The notes beneath the pieces were generated by a model. It searched no databases. It saw only the letters and a list, made by a program, of their open reading frames with translations, and was not told the origin of the DNA. From Episyrphus balteatus (taxonomy: Eukaryota; Arthropoda; Insecta; Diptera; Syrphidae), in assembly GCF_945859705.1 (NCBI RefSeq), contig NC_079134.1, positions 26,817,636 to 26,881,635 of the forward strand: a stretch of DNA of 64,000 nt, given 5' to 3'. Below, piece after piece: positions 33,521 to 44,313 of the stretch; within the stretch, counting starts at the first letter, position 1; the number at the start of each line of letters is the position of its first letter. Made by a program: the position numbers and the translations under genes.

Positions 33521-36500
33521 ATGAATCCAGATAAGAAAAAATCCAGTTCCGGTGAATCAACACCAAAAAGTTCACACAGCAAATCAATGAAATCCTCAAA
33601 ATCTTCATCGAAATCACGAACGAAATCATCCAAATCGGAAAGTAGTAGTAGCAAATCGAATACAAATGGCCAAACTCCAACAAGTTCAACATCTCATACT
33701 CCTGATCCACCAAGTACACCAACATCAACTATTGATTCATCTAAAGATAAAGTGAGTATGATTAAAATAAAATAAATTTAAATTAATTCATTTGCGCCAA
33801 ACAGAGTCATCATAAAGGCTATGCTGCCTTTGGCTCAAGAACAATCAAAATCATTTGGGAACAACACAATACCAGTGATACGGATATGAATGTCGATTTG
33901 CTGCCAAATGTCGCCGAACATGAAACCCTGAATCCTGATTTATTGCCAATTCTGGCCGAAGATGTATCTTATAAGATGTGGGAGTTAATTAAGGTAGGTT
34001 GAGTTATAGTTTTTGAGAAGCAATATTAACTCTATTTGATTGCTTTTGTCAAACCATTCCAATTCGAAAATCATTTGAAAGTTATAAAACTGCACCATGG
34101 TTTAATGATGAAGTTAAGAATTTAAAAAAAATAAAAGCAATAAAGCTTGGACAAAATATAGTACATCCCGAGCTTATGGTGATTTTATGGTTTATTCTGA
34201 ACTGAAAACTATGTTTATTGACTATTCCAAGGAATTGTGTACCTAAAAATTATAAACGTCGGCTTAGCGCAGTGTTTTCCATCCTTTTTTAGAGATGTCC
34301 CACCGAAAGCTTTCCAAAATCCTCATGTCCGCTGACATAAGTGCCCAAAAGAAAATTTAACACTCAAATGTTAAAAAAAAAAACAAATGTATTTATGATA
34401 TGTAAAATATTCATAAGAATTCTCTCGCAATGGTACGTAAAGGGAGAATTATTTTCTTTCTTAATTGTATGTTTGCCATTTTTTCAAATAGATATGTATG
34501 TATAAAAAAGGAACAAAAAATTTCCCTTTCTTGCGATTTTTGAATTCAAAGTTTTGGGTACTTTTGCACAACTTTCCTTTCTCTCAGCAAATTTTCCTCG
34601 CTCTCTTACATTTGAAAGCCTTCATATTTTTGAGCAGTAAGAACCCAAACTGATTTAATATTTGAGGGCAAATATCATTCAATGAACTGAATTTAATAAC
34701 AGTTGACACAATGAATTCTTAATCCTAAGTGCGTTTAGAAGTGTGGAAACAAAAGCATATTTTAGACATAAATTTGAATTGCCCCCTATTAAATCAAATT
34801 GGCGCCCTGACCCTGAGGGGCGTAGGCCCCACGTTGACAAACACTGGCTTAGAGTGTGAACCTGCTAACTCCACTTTTGGGAGAATTTAAGTTAGGTATG
34901 CAATTTGAAAGGCCTAGAAAAGGCACATCGTCGGAAATCAAAATTTTAGTTCAATTCCACTTATAAGTAGCCAAACTGCCGGATGAGTAAAACAGCTGAA
35001 TCCATTATTGCCAAAGAAAACCTGCTAACTCCATCAAAACTTCTTCAATCAACAGTTATCTCATTAACCCTCTGTAGGCACACCTCTTTTTTGCGAATTT
35101 GGTTTATACTTTTTCATATTGGTCTCATTTCATTTCGGTCTCACTATTTTATAAAGAATCATAAATGAAATTGATGTAGAAATTTCCGAGAATTTCGAAT
35201 ATTTTATTCACAATTCCAAAAAAATATATTTTCACCCTTATAAGACACTTTTTTGTGACCACTTTTTATTTTTGTCCTGCCTAATTCGCACCCGTGTGCC
35301 GACAGAGGGTTAATAAATAGGAAATATGAGTATTCTCTAAACATGTAAGACAAACTGCATTCTTGATTGCATGGTTGACCTTCAAATCACCTGATGAGAG
35401 AGAGGTGATGAAACAAAATCTAATGCAATATAAGTCCAGTTACATCCGAAGGTCATTAACATTTTCCACTAAACTGGACCAATATTAAAGTTTTAAAAGA
35501 ACTGATTCGAGCTGTTAAAAAATTGAGATTTTAAAGCCCTAAGAGCCAGATCTAGAGCTATTCGGAAGCGGGCACTCCAGCCATAGTAAGAAAATTCGCA
35601 GGTCAGTTTTCAGGATTTATCAATGAAAAAAAGATTTATTCAAGGTTAAACCTATACTGTGTCACTTTTGGAAAATAAATTAGTTCTCAATTACATAAAG
35701 TTAAAACAAAAATTGTTTGAATTTTTTTTTTAATTTTTTATCATAATTTTGATTTTTAAATTTAATGTTTCAAAAACTATTTCATAAAACAGAATTAAAC
35801 AAAAGAATAAATAGAAGGCTTTTGAATTTACAAAAAGGTACACCACGTTATCGTAGGTGTAACCGTTCATTTTTAATATTTTTTTTCCAAATTAAGTACA
35901 TTTTTTTTAGAAAGTTACCCTCCCCCCTCCCATACGAGCATGTACTTTCTTGACACATTCCTCCTGAATCACTGAATCAATTTATTTTTGTAGGAAAACC
36001 TGCAAAATCCAATATTTGTTTGCATTACTAACAGAAAAAATCCTGCTAACTCACAAAAATATTAAAAATATACGGAACTACGCGTCTTTTTGAATCTGCT
36101 TTACGTATAGAAATGAAGTATATTCAACATAAACAAATGGTATTTTGGATTTTTCTTTTAAAATGACAAGAACCATTTTGAGATGTTTATTTTCTCCTAT
36201 AAAATTTACTTTAATGGAGTTAGCAGGTTTACACTCTAAGCCGACGTATATATCTAAAATTCAAAATGAGTTAAAACATGACCCTAAAAACTTATGGTCT
36301 TTTGTGAATAATAAACGGAATGTTGACGGTTATCCTAACTCTATGTGCTTCAATAAGAATTCAAGTCATGATTCACGAGAAATTTCAAATATGTTTGGTA
36401 ATCTAATCTAATCTAAAAGACGCATTTTTTTTTTAAGTAAAAAATTCAAACAAAGTTTCTTTAATGTACAATTTAAATGTATGTAATATTGTATTTATAG

Positions 36501-39500
36501 TTTTTTGTATATAAATTTAATGTTAAGAAGTAACGTTAGTATTTAACGAATTAAATAAATAGATAGGTTTTCTCTTGAATCTAGAATATTAGAACATATT
36601 CCATGCATTCGGGTGGGACTGTTACAAGTGATCTTGTAAACGAAGTGCTCAAGGATTCCGATTGCCCTCCAGTTCTTGGGCCAATGGACACTGAATGGGA
36701 TCGAATTGATTATGATGGTAGTTTCTTCTTCAATTCGGTAAGTTGGAAACATAGTCTTTCCTTAAAACAGGGTTCTCATTGTAGTTTCTTAGGACAAAGT
36801 AATAGAATTGCGTAATGAGTATCAAAAAGATGTACAAATCACAATGCCGATGGGTCCTCCGTTCATGAGCACCTGGCCTATCCAAGGTGGCCACAGAGAA
36901 TTGATGCACTCTTTTATGCAGAGTATATTTCTTATCACACTTGGCGGTAGTGAGCAGGATTTTGATTCTGTTCGCCAGTATATCTATGCGGCTCCTTTTA
37001 TTGGAGGCTGTTATCGAGTGCTACTCGTTAAAATGATTCAAACACTTGCTTTTAAGCAAACGAACCACGTCAAACTGCGTTGTTGGCGTTTGATGCAAAC
37101 TCTAGCTCAACATCCCACCTGCCGAGATGTCTATTGCAGAGAAGATTTCTTCCATTTGGCTGAGATTTTCATATGCCAACTTTTAGACACGTATGATGTC
37201 TCGAAGTCGATTATGAAGACAGAGATGAAGTATTCTCCAATGGAAACAGATGAACCAACATCACAGCTCATAAAGATAGAAGATATCAAAGAAGAGGAAT
37301 TAGTTGATTTAGATGAGGAGCGACCGAATATTACACCTCCATCAGATGTGAAAGAAGAATTTGTCCCAGTTGAAGAGGAACTTCCTCAATCAGATCGGAT
37401 TTATCGACTGGAAAAAGATGACGATAATGAATCTACAGCTGATCAAATGGAAGGCATTGAATTCTCTCCATATATTGCGGATAAAGTTGATTTAGAATTG
37501 GTTGATGATCTGTGTGAAACAATTGGATTAATTGGAGCGATAAATGAATTTTTCAATACAGAATGCATGCATCTAATATTGAGAAGATTGGAGAGCTTTT
37601 TTGATAAAAAGAAGATATTTTCATCAAGTGGTAAAAATTATTTTTGTTTTCTTTATCTTGGAAGAATATAATTTGTTTTTTTTTTTTTTTTATTATAGAT
37701 TACGAGTTCATAAGTCGAGCGATTCGAGGTTTATTTGCATTGGGTGAATATGCTTTTCGGGAATTTATACCTTACATGAAGATGATGAATATATTAAAAA
37801 ATGACGATATTCCACATTCATTGCGATGTGAATTTGCGGTAAGTTTTTACAATTTTTTAAAGTTTTATTTGAATTATTTTAATAGGATAGCGATAAAGCA
37901 TTCATACAAAAAAATAGCATACTTATTCTAGTTTAATGTCTTTAAATTTGTCGATGAGCATCCACTGCATACTTACTTCTTCCTATATTTCCTTTGAACC
38001 ATGATACGCATTTAAATAAGAGACTTGCACATCAGGTATTCTATTCTATTCCAGCAAATTGCCGATAGCAAAAACTTTCGTGTAAAACTTTTCATGACAA
38101 TTTTCGTTCCCATGATTATGATAGCTCTTTAAAATTCACTTTGCAATGTCTCTTATTATTTTTATCAGCGCCTTTTTTGCTCTTGTGTTGCCCGAACAAA
38201 TGATTAAACTAAATTATACTACAACTTGAAATGGTACATTTAAATATGTTTATTTTTGATTTAGCTATACAATTTAAATAAAATAAGTAAATCGTCACTA
38301 GGAAGGGTTCAAAGTCGCGACTGCAACAAAATCCGCCCTACCTATTGATCTTTTACTTACATTGTATATCTAATGACGCTAAAAATAAAAAATAAATAAG
38401 AAAAAGAATACAATGACAAAAATGCAAAGAGGAATTTAAATTCGAAGCTATCGCGGGTGAAACACGTTTACAAGGCTACCGAAAATAAGTAACGGTAAGG
38501 AATACAATAACAAAATATTATTTTCTTGTATACAAACTACCTAACATGTGTCACCTCACCACATGTCTAACAAGTAAGAGCCTGTATTAACAGCCATGAT
38601 ATTTGCAGTTCGTACCGACTCTTTTGCATTAAAGCCTTTCAAAGCACAAAAAAACAATTGTTTCTGTTAAATTTGGCCTCAGTTTTGCTTGTTTTAATTA
38701 AATACAGTTATTTTACTCGTTATTATTACAAAAAATAACAAATATTGTCTGCTTCACACTAGTGATCTACCTGTGAGGTTCGCCGGGTTGACCTCAGAAA
38801 TCGGCGGCAAGCCTCCCGGTTTTGTATTGTTCCATTTCAAAGGCCAAATGAATGCTGGTGTTTTGCATTTGCTTGTACCAGGAGTTTTTAGGCCTACTTT
38901 TCTTTTTATTTCGTAGTTAATATTGAATTTTTCCATTCACATCTCTTGGAGGCCCCTCTATGAAGATAACTTTTAAAGTATCAAATTTAAACCAATTACG
39001 TGTCTTACTTTCTACTTTATTTCTAGCGCTGTGCAATATTTCTACGCGGACATGATGATATTTTTCTTTACGAATGGTTAAATGAATTATGCTCCTACAG
39101 ACTTTTACCTTTTATGACTCATTACGCACGTAAGTAAAAAAAAAAACTTTTACTTAAAAAAAGAAAACTACTGAAATAAAATTTATCTTTGTCTTCCCCA
39201 GAATATCATCAAAAACTCATTCGATATCGTCATCTAAAACGTCGTGCTGCAACTTTTAAAATCATACCCAAAGTATCAGCAAAACGTATTATAATTGCTT
39301 CATCCTGTTCACCTGCCCCAAATAAAATAAACTCTCTGGAAAAATTCTTCCCAAATCTTGAGATTCCAGCCAAATCGAATTCACCAATTCGATTTAAGTT
39401 CAGTTCTGGGGGTCGACAAATTCCTCTAAAAGTCAAACCAGCCACTAATGGCACCGAAACAAATGGCATCAAAAGTTTCGACTTGACGAGAGACATCATT

Positions 39501-39584
39501 ATTGCTAAAAGAAAACTCTTCAAACCTCTAACGGATGAAAAAAAATTTGTCCATTTAAGTAATTATCATCTTTTAAGAATCTAA
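33521..39584 (+). CDS. Saf6: TAF6-like SAGA complex subunit (Saf6/TAF6L type), seven coding exons
   Basis: Coding exons are 33521-33751, 33805-33993, 36585-36737, 36793-37630, 37699-37838, 39027-39129 and 39202-39584. All have GT-AG junctions and compatible phases, and the total is 678 residues. The ATG at 33521 starts MNPDKKKSSSGES and is preferred to an upstream in-frame ATG with a hydrophobic, non-conserved extension. Residues 1-77 are a Ser/Lys low-complexity tail. Residues about 82-172 fit the TAF6 histone fold (FGSRTIKIIWEQH, then LAEDVSYKMWELIK, then VTSDLVNEVLKDSDCPPVLG). The histone fold spans exons 2 and 3. From about 205 a TAF6-type helical HEAT region begins (MHSFMQSIFLITLGG); an acidic insert interrupts it. 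In flies a TAF6 paralog, Saf6, replaces TAF6 in SAGA, the histone acetyltransferase coactivator; TAF6 itself stays in TFIID. The insert (KIED, IKEEE, VKEEF) has several sumoylation-like motifs. Confident as TAF6 family, less so for the symbol. Confidence 0.82.
34078..34250 (+). pseudogene. LINE fragment, left part, in Saf6 intron 2
   Basis: Plus-strand translation gives KTAPWFNDEVKNLKKIK, a frameshift, then WTKYSTSRAYGDFMVYSEL. This is the typical linker between the endonuclease and reverse transcriptase of Jockey/CR1-like LINEs (PWF...L...K...W..Y......Y..F). The remainder continues at 36248 beyond a 2-kb insertion. It is in the same orientation as Saf6, and is dead. Confidence 0.65.
34270..34846. 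mobile_element. hAT-type element with CAGTGTTT ends
   Basis: CAGTGTTTTCC at the left and ACAAACACTG at the right are flanked by GCTTAGCG (34262-34269) and GCTTAGAG (34847-34854), an 8-bp duplication with one change. It interrupts the left TIR of the 2-kb element, so it is the younger of the two. No coding sequence was recognised. Confidence 0.72.
35064..35313. mobile_element. piggyBac-like MITE, TTAA-flanked
   Basis: TTAA followed by CCCTCTGTAGGCACAC at the left; GTGTGCCGACAGAGGG followed by TTAA at the right. A CCC start next to TTAA is the rule for piggyBac transposons. The length is 250 bp, with no coding sequence. Confidence 0.7.
36248..36412 (+). pseudogene. LINE fragment, right part, in Saf6 intron 2
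   Basis: Continues the LINE sequence split at 34250: YISKIQNELKHDPKNLWSFV, then NNKRNVDGYPNSMCFN and SREISNMFGNL. The DPKNLWSFV...KR...G.P..M block is characteristic of the segment just before the reverse transcriptase in Jockey-like elements. It is truncated where AT-rich DNA begins. Confidence 0.65.
38755..38930 (-). repeat. dispersed repeat fragment (GGCGAACC family) in Saf6 intron 5
   Basis: Reverse complement reads GGCGAACCTCACAGGTAGAT and then CACTAGTGTGAAGCAG, matching 8303-8340, with an upstream part (GCAAATGCAAAACACCAGC) related to about 30165-30185. No coding function was recognised. Confidence 0.45.
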
Positions 39585-39655
39585 TATAGGAATATTCGTT
39601 GGTTTGAAAGAAAAAAGAGTGTTTTTGTATTAAATTTAGTTTTTATTTTCTATCA
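39585..39655. terminator. shared convergent 3' end region of Saf6 and the DDX28-like gene
   Basis: Only 71 bp separate the two stop codons. On the minus strand AATAAA lies just after the helicase stop (about 39646-39651), so its 3' UTR is very short or overlaps the end of Saf6. No plus-strand AATAAA is seen inside the gap, so Saf6 transcripts probably extend into the helicase gene. Confidence 0.5.
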
Positions 39656-41254
39656 CTAAAATGCTGGTTCATCGACTCCAAGCTTCTTCATTTCTCTAAC
39701 TATCCGGCTTTGAATAAGATTTGATATATTCGCATTAACATTTGGCAGAACGCTTCCCGTCCTCGCTGCATGTTCGATTTTCTGCACCAAACTGATTTCT
39801 CGTTGGCTAGATACAAAATTTGTTACTAAACATTTGTGTTGACTCCCAACACGACCTATCCTCCCACACCGATGAATATAGTCGGACACATGCAAGGGGA
39901 AGTCAAAATTAACAACTTGCCTAGCACGAGTTGTATCCAGACCACGACTACCAACATCTGTTGTCGACAGAACATCGACATGACCCTGCTGAAATTGCTC
40001 AAATCTACCAATTCGAATTTTCATCAACATGTCTCCATTCAAATTAATACAATTCACTCCATTATTGTTGAGAAACATGGACACATAGTCACTGGTTGAG
40101 GATTTATTACCAAATACTATAACTGGACGCTTCTTAGCCAACTCAGATTTAACCAAAGTCAGAATATTAGCCGGTCGATCGGATTTATTCATTCTGAGGA
40201 ATTTATGTGTTATGTGCGGCATGAGGCGATGCAAATTCGGACTAACCACTTGATGGAGTGTAGATGTGTCGATGATGTTTTGCAAGATTTGATCAGTGTT
40301 TGTGGGCATTGTGGCTGAAGCGAGAATCAATTGACTGCCTACAACTTTATCGTCTTGAAGGTGATTCTTATGGAACTGGAAAGACAATCAAATTCTAGAA
40401 ATTGGAGACATCTAAATGGGATTCTCACTTACCGGGAATCTTTTAAGGAAGAAGCATAATTTGTCAGAGAAAGTATCATCGAGTAAAGTATCAGCTTCAT
40501 CGAGAACAACATGACGGACTTTATCCATTCGATAGATGCCAGTTGTGACCAATTTACTTATAGCTCCCATACTACCGACCAGAATATCGACTTCCTCAAA
40601 TTCTGGGTTTATCATTTTCTGTTTTGTATTCCCACCAAGAATACATTTGACATTAATGCCAGTTGATTTACACAACTTACTAGCTACTTCGGCAATTTGT
40701 AGAGCCAATTCTCTTCCCGGAGTTAATATCAACACGAGAGGAGTATTTAACTGTCGCTCTACAAATCGATACTTTTGTTCGAGAATTTGTTGCACAATTG
40801 GCATCAAATAAGCGAGTGTCTTGCCACAGCCAGTTTCTGCAGCAATCAATACATGTTCGCTATCACTAATAATCGGAATAGCATCCGATTGAATTTTAGT
40901 TAGCTGAGTGATTTCCAATTCGGAATTCAAGTTTTGTATTAAATCTTCTGATAGTTTAAGTTCTTTGATATCTTGCATTTGGCTTAAAATATCATCTTCA
41001 TTAACTGAAGGATTAATAATAAAGTAATCACCTTTTGATTTACGATGCATCCAACCATTAGAAGCAAGTGGAATTGTACCAAATTTAGCTTCAATCAAGT
41101 GTTTTCCAAAGGGAACATTTAATTCGGGTTTCTTGCATTCGATTAGGGGGATTTTTCTGGTTTTTGTTGATTTATTGGATTTGACAGCAGGCGAGGCTGC
41201 TGCATATGTTCGTGTAGAAGGATTTCGAGTTAAATTTGATATATTTCGTAGCAT
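39656..41254 (-). CDS. mitochondrial DEAD-box RNA helicase, DDX28 type
   Basis: Two exons (41254-40433 and 40375-39656) are separated by a 57-nt intron (donor GTAAGT, acceptor TTTCCAG, phase 0), giving 513 residues. The N-terminus (MLRNISNLTRNPSTRTYAAA) is basic and hydroxylated with no acids, as in a mitochondrial presequence. The motifs run in order: Q-motif part LTKIQSDAIPI (118-128); Walker A AETGCGKT (139-146); TPGRELA (178-184, with P-G-R instead of the usual P-T-R); DEAD (252-255); SAT (294-296); motif V TTDVGSRGLD (412-421); and HRCGRIGR (442-449). DEAD-box proteins unwind RNA using ATP; DDX28 in animals acts in assembly of the mitochondrial large ribosomal subunit. The short second exon and single-domain architecture without extensions fit DDX28. 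It is convergent with Saf6, 71 bp between stop codons. Confidence 0.85.
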
Positions 41255-41784
41255 TTTAATAAATTTTTATTTATTAATTCTAAAAAAAATATCCTAGATA
41301 GGACTGGAAAATTTATGATGCACTTCACGGTTTTGACGTTTTGAGGTTATATTTTGATTTGCGAAATGTCAAATTTAAAACGAGACTCGATAATGGTGGT
41401 CGTTTCAGGGTGTAGAAAATAAAGGTTTGTTTCCTTCGTTTAATAGTTTGATGATAGATTCTAAAAAATAATAATGAATTATGAAGAGCTATATTAATAT
41501 TAGGTGCGATTTTTTATTATACCCGGGCTAAACTGAAAAAAAAAAACATTCGATGGCCAAGGTGTTGTTGCATTTAACATGTAAATGGCTAAAGACTAGT
41601 ACTCAGCTGAAGCGAATCGAAATTTTCCATACAAAATCTCGTTAACGAAATCTTGCTTTTAAACTTATTTTCTGATGTTTTTTCTTGAATTTTTTTATTT
41701 GTATTTTTATAAAAAAAACCTTGTAGGTATATTATAAAAAAAAATCATCTGTAAAAATTTCAAGAAAATCCTTGCACCCATTTA

Positions 41785-41914
41785 AGCCTGGTACGCTGAG
41801 ATAAAATTCCCATACAAGTTATCGTTAATTTGTATGGGATCCATTTTAGCTCGGCTAAAAATTTTCGATAATTTGTATGGGAGCTAAAATTTAGCGCGAG
41901 CAGCGTACCAGGCT
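41785..41914. mobile_element. 130-bp MITE, GCCTGGTACGC family
   Basis: AGCCTGGTACGCTGAG at the left and CAGCGTACCAGGCT at the right, with TTA on both sides (41782-41784, 41915-41917). The inner TIR has CCCATACAA and TTGTATGGG mirrored. It is clearly related to 25934-26055. Confidence 0.68.
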
Positions 41915-42035
41915 TTAGGCTGAAAGTTCATGTACAGATGGACTCACGCACGAAAACCATTTTTTTGGATTTCTCCTATTTGTAGTGTATGTTTTGATTA
42001 AAAACTAGACATTTTGTTTTGACACAAAAGCGATA

Positions 42036-42836
42036 CCCAACTAACATTTCAGCTTCGGTTAAGGTATTACAAAAGCTACATTTCAGCTTCTTTTAAACTT
42101 TAGTAAGGTTGTTGGGCATGGAAAAAGGAGAACGTTGTAAAAGTTTAACCCTCTATAAGGATCTTATTTGACACATAGCTTCGGAAGAGCTTGTATAGCT
42201 CTTTAATACATGTCTTATCGAAATTAAAAAAAAAACTACAAAAACAAAAACAAAAAAGAATTCTCTTTTAACTGGTTTTTATTTGATTTTAAATCATGAA
42301 TTTTATCTTTTGATCTGAAATTATATATATTTTTCCCTTAGTTTTTAGTATATCTATTGATAATAATTTTAAAAGTATATAATTTTTTTACCACACCCAG
42401 GAATCGAACTTCGTATCTTCTTGGTGGCAGTCCGCCACTCTACTCACTCGGCCATCCTAGTATATTCATTAATGAAGTCAAAAACTTAATCAGTTCAAAT
42501 AGCAGAAATGTCAAAACAAAAAATGTCCGAGCTAAATTATTCAATGTCAAAACCAAAAAGTGTCCCAGCTAGATTATTCAATATCAAAACCAAAAATCAA
42601 GTAGGTACTAAACTTGGTAATTTCTGTAAAGCTTCTATAAATTCATTAAGCAGGCTTTTCCGAAAACAAGCTTTTTTCGTTTAAGTTTCTTTAACAGTAT
42701 TTAAACAACTTATTAGAAGTTGTTAAACAAGTTTAACCTTCTATAAGCAATTAAATTCTGAAGCAAGCTCAATACAAGCTGTATAAAAAGTAGTACCTGC
42801 GAGATCTCCCTTTAAAGAAGCTGTTGTGCTAGTTGG
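42036..42836 (-). mobile_element. unit A of an inverted pair: CCCAACTAACA element with tRNA-like core
   Basis: Starts CCCAACTAACATTTCAGC and ends GCTGTTGTGCTAGTTGG. The same 0.8 kb recurs inverted at 43466-44283 with about 85-90% identity by eye. Near its centre is a tRNA-like segment. The short inverted ends suggest a TIR element that has taken in a tRNA-derived sequence. No protein frame was found. Confidence 0.62.
42390..42457 (-). pseudogene. tRNA-like sequence with A and B boxes (unit A)
   Basis: On the minus strand, GGATGGCCGAGTGAGTAGAG gives a good A box (TGGCCGAGTGAG). A GTGGC/GCCAC stem follows, and AGTTCGATTCC is a good B box. The order and spacing (about 68 nt) match a tRNA, and the start resembles class II tRNA-Leu/Ser. 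Acceptor and T stems do not pair well and the anticodon loop lacks the normal U, so it is a pseudo-tRNA or the head of a SINE rather than a working tRNA gene. Confidence 0.5.
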
Positions 42837-43465
42837 AAAACCAATATTTGCCCGATGGTATTTTTTCGTTAACATAATGTTCGCTGTTGACTTTGGAGAC
42901 TTCAAAATTTTTTGTTTCACTTCAGCTGCGTACTAGGCTTAAAACAAAAACAAACAAAAAGTAATCCTTGTTTCTATTGGGTTCAACAAGAAGTGATAAA
43001 CAGATGGCTTTTGTACGTCGTCGGTAGGGAGAAAAATAAGAGATGGAACATGAGTTTGAAAATAAACCTTATGATCCAAATCATTTTATTTTTTTTTCAT
43101 ATTTTTTTATTTGAGATATTGGATGGATTTTTAGAAATGTACACACAAAAATATTAGGTGTATTCATGAAACGGTGTAAACTTTACCACGTCAAAAAATG
43201 GAAAAATATGCTTTGACTAAAATGACTATATTGAAACTCTATCGTATGAATAAAAAGCATCAGAACTTTTAAAATCTTAAAAATAAAATTTTGAAAAAAG
43301 AAAGAAAGAATTAAATTTTACCTTCTGCTACCCCTTTGACCTTTTGAATCCATGTACGTGTATTAAGTTCATTTTTCTTGATTTATTAGCAACAAAATAG
43401 TACGTAAATTTCTACAAAATGATGAAATGTTAAGTTTTTCACACATTTTCTTAACGTATTTGCAG

Positions 43466-44283
43466 CCCAACTAGCACAACAGCTTCTATAAATTGAGATC
43501 TCACAGGTACTACTTTTTATACAGCTTGTATTGAGCTTGCTTCAGATTTTAATTGCTTATAGAAGTTTGAACTTGTTTAATAACTTCTAATAAGTTGTTT
43601 AACAACTGTTAAAGAAACTTAAACGAAAAAAGTTTGTTTTCGGAAAAGCCTGCTTAGTGAGTTTATAAGAGCTTTACCGAAATTTCCAAGTTTAGTATTT
43701 GATTTTTGGTTTTGATATTGAATAATCTAGGTCGGACACTTTTTGGTTTTGACATTGAATAATTTAGCTCAGACATTTTTTTTGACATTTCTGCTATTTG
43801 AACTGATTAAGTTTTTGATTTCATTAATGAATATACTAGGATGGCCAAGTGGGTTGAGTGGCGGACTGCCACCAAGTAGGTACGAAGTTCGATTCCTGGG
43901 TGTGGTAAAAAAATTATATACTTTTAAAATTATTATCAATAGATATACTTAAAAATAATATATATAATTTCAGGTCAAAAGATAAAATTCATGATTTAAA
44001 ATAAAATAAAAACCAGTTAAAAAAGAATTCTTTTTTGTTTTTGTAGTTGTTTTTTTAATTTCGATAAGACATGTATTAAAGAGCTATACAAGCTCTTCCG
44101 AAGCTATCTGTCAAATCTCAAAGCTTCGGTAGAGCTTCGGTAAAGCTTCTTTTAAACTTCTTATAGAGGGTCAAACTTGTATAGCGTTCTCCTTTTTCCA
44201 TGCCCAACAACCTTACTAAAGTTTAAAAGAAGCTGAAATATAGCTTTTGTAATACCTTAACCGAAGCTGAAATGTTAGTTGGG
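43466..44283 (+). mobile_element. unit B of the inverted pair
   Basis: Starts CCCAACTAGCACAACAGC and ends GCTGAAATGTTAGTTGGG; reverse-oriented copy of 42036-42836. The 629-bp spacer between the units is not shared. B stops 30 bp before the hAT element at 44314. Confidence 0.62.
43839..43906 (+). pseudogene. tRNA-like sequence with A and B boxes (unit B)
   Basis: Partner of 42390-42457 on the opposite strand: GGATGGCCAAGTGGGTTGAG, then GTGGCGGACTGCCAC and AGTTCGATTCCTGG. A few substitutions separate the two copies, including in the D-loop part. The B box is intact in both. Folding defects are as in unit A. Confidence 0.5.
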
Positions 44284-44313
44284 AGGAAGTCATAAACGGT
44301 TTTCATTGACCAT

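Larger units (their letters stand above)
34256..36247. mobile_element. 2-kb TIR element with ACGTCGGCTTAG ends, inserted in a LINE fragment
   Basis: ACGTCGGCTTAG at 34256 and CTAAGCCGACGT ending at 36247 are the ends. The left TIR continues after a later hAT insertion as AGTGTGAACCTGCTAACTCCA (from about 34854), matching TGGAGTTAGCAGGTTTACACT on the right. The motif CCTGCTAACTCC also recurs inside (about 35021 and, as CCTGCTAACTCA, at 36043), a likely subterminal binding repeat. No transposase frame was found. It also hosts the TTAA MITE at 35064-35313. Confidence 0.65.
41593..42939. mobile_element. PIF/Harbinger-like element, second copy of the CAGCTGAAGC family
   Basis: AGACTAGTACTCAGCTGAAGC at the left and CTTCAGCTGCGTACTAGGCT at the right, with TAA on both sides (41590-41592 and 42940-42942). 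The ends match the element at 22868-24713. It contains the 130-bp MITE at 41785-41914 and the tRNA-like unit at 42036-42836, so it is heavily invaded. Confidence 0.65.

Noticed and set aside
36145..36411. 88-codon plus-strand frame in Saf6 intron 2 as an additional exon
   Set aside because: Its second half is LINE sequence and its first half is the end of a TIR element; it is a chimera of two transposons.
42390..42457. Functional tRNA gene
   Set aside because: A and B boxes are present, but the T and acceptor stems do not pair and the anticodon loop is not canonical; the same sequence is repeated within a transposon.
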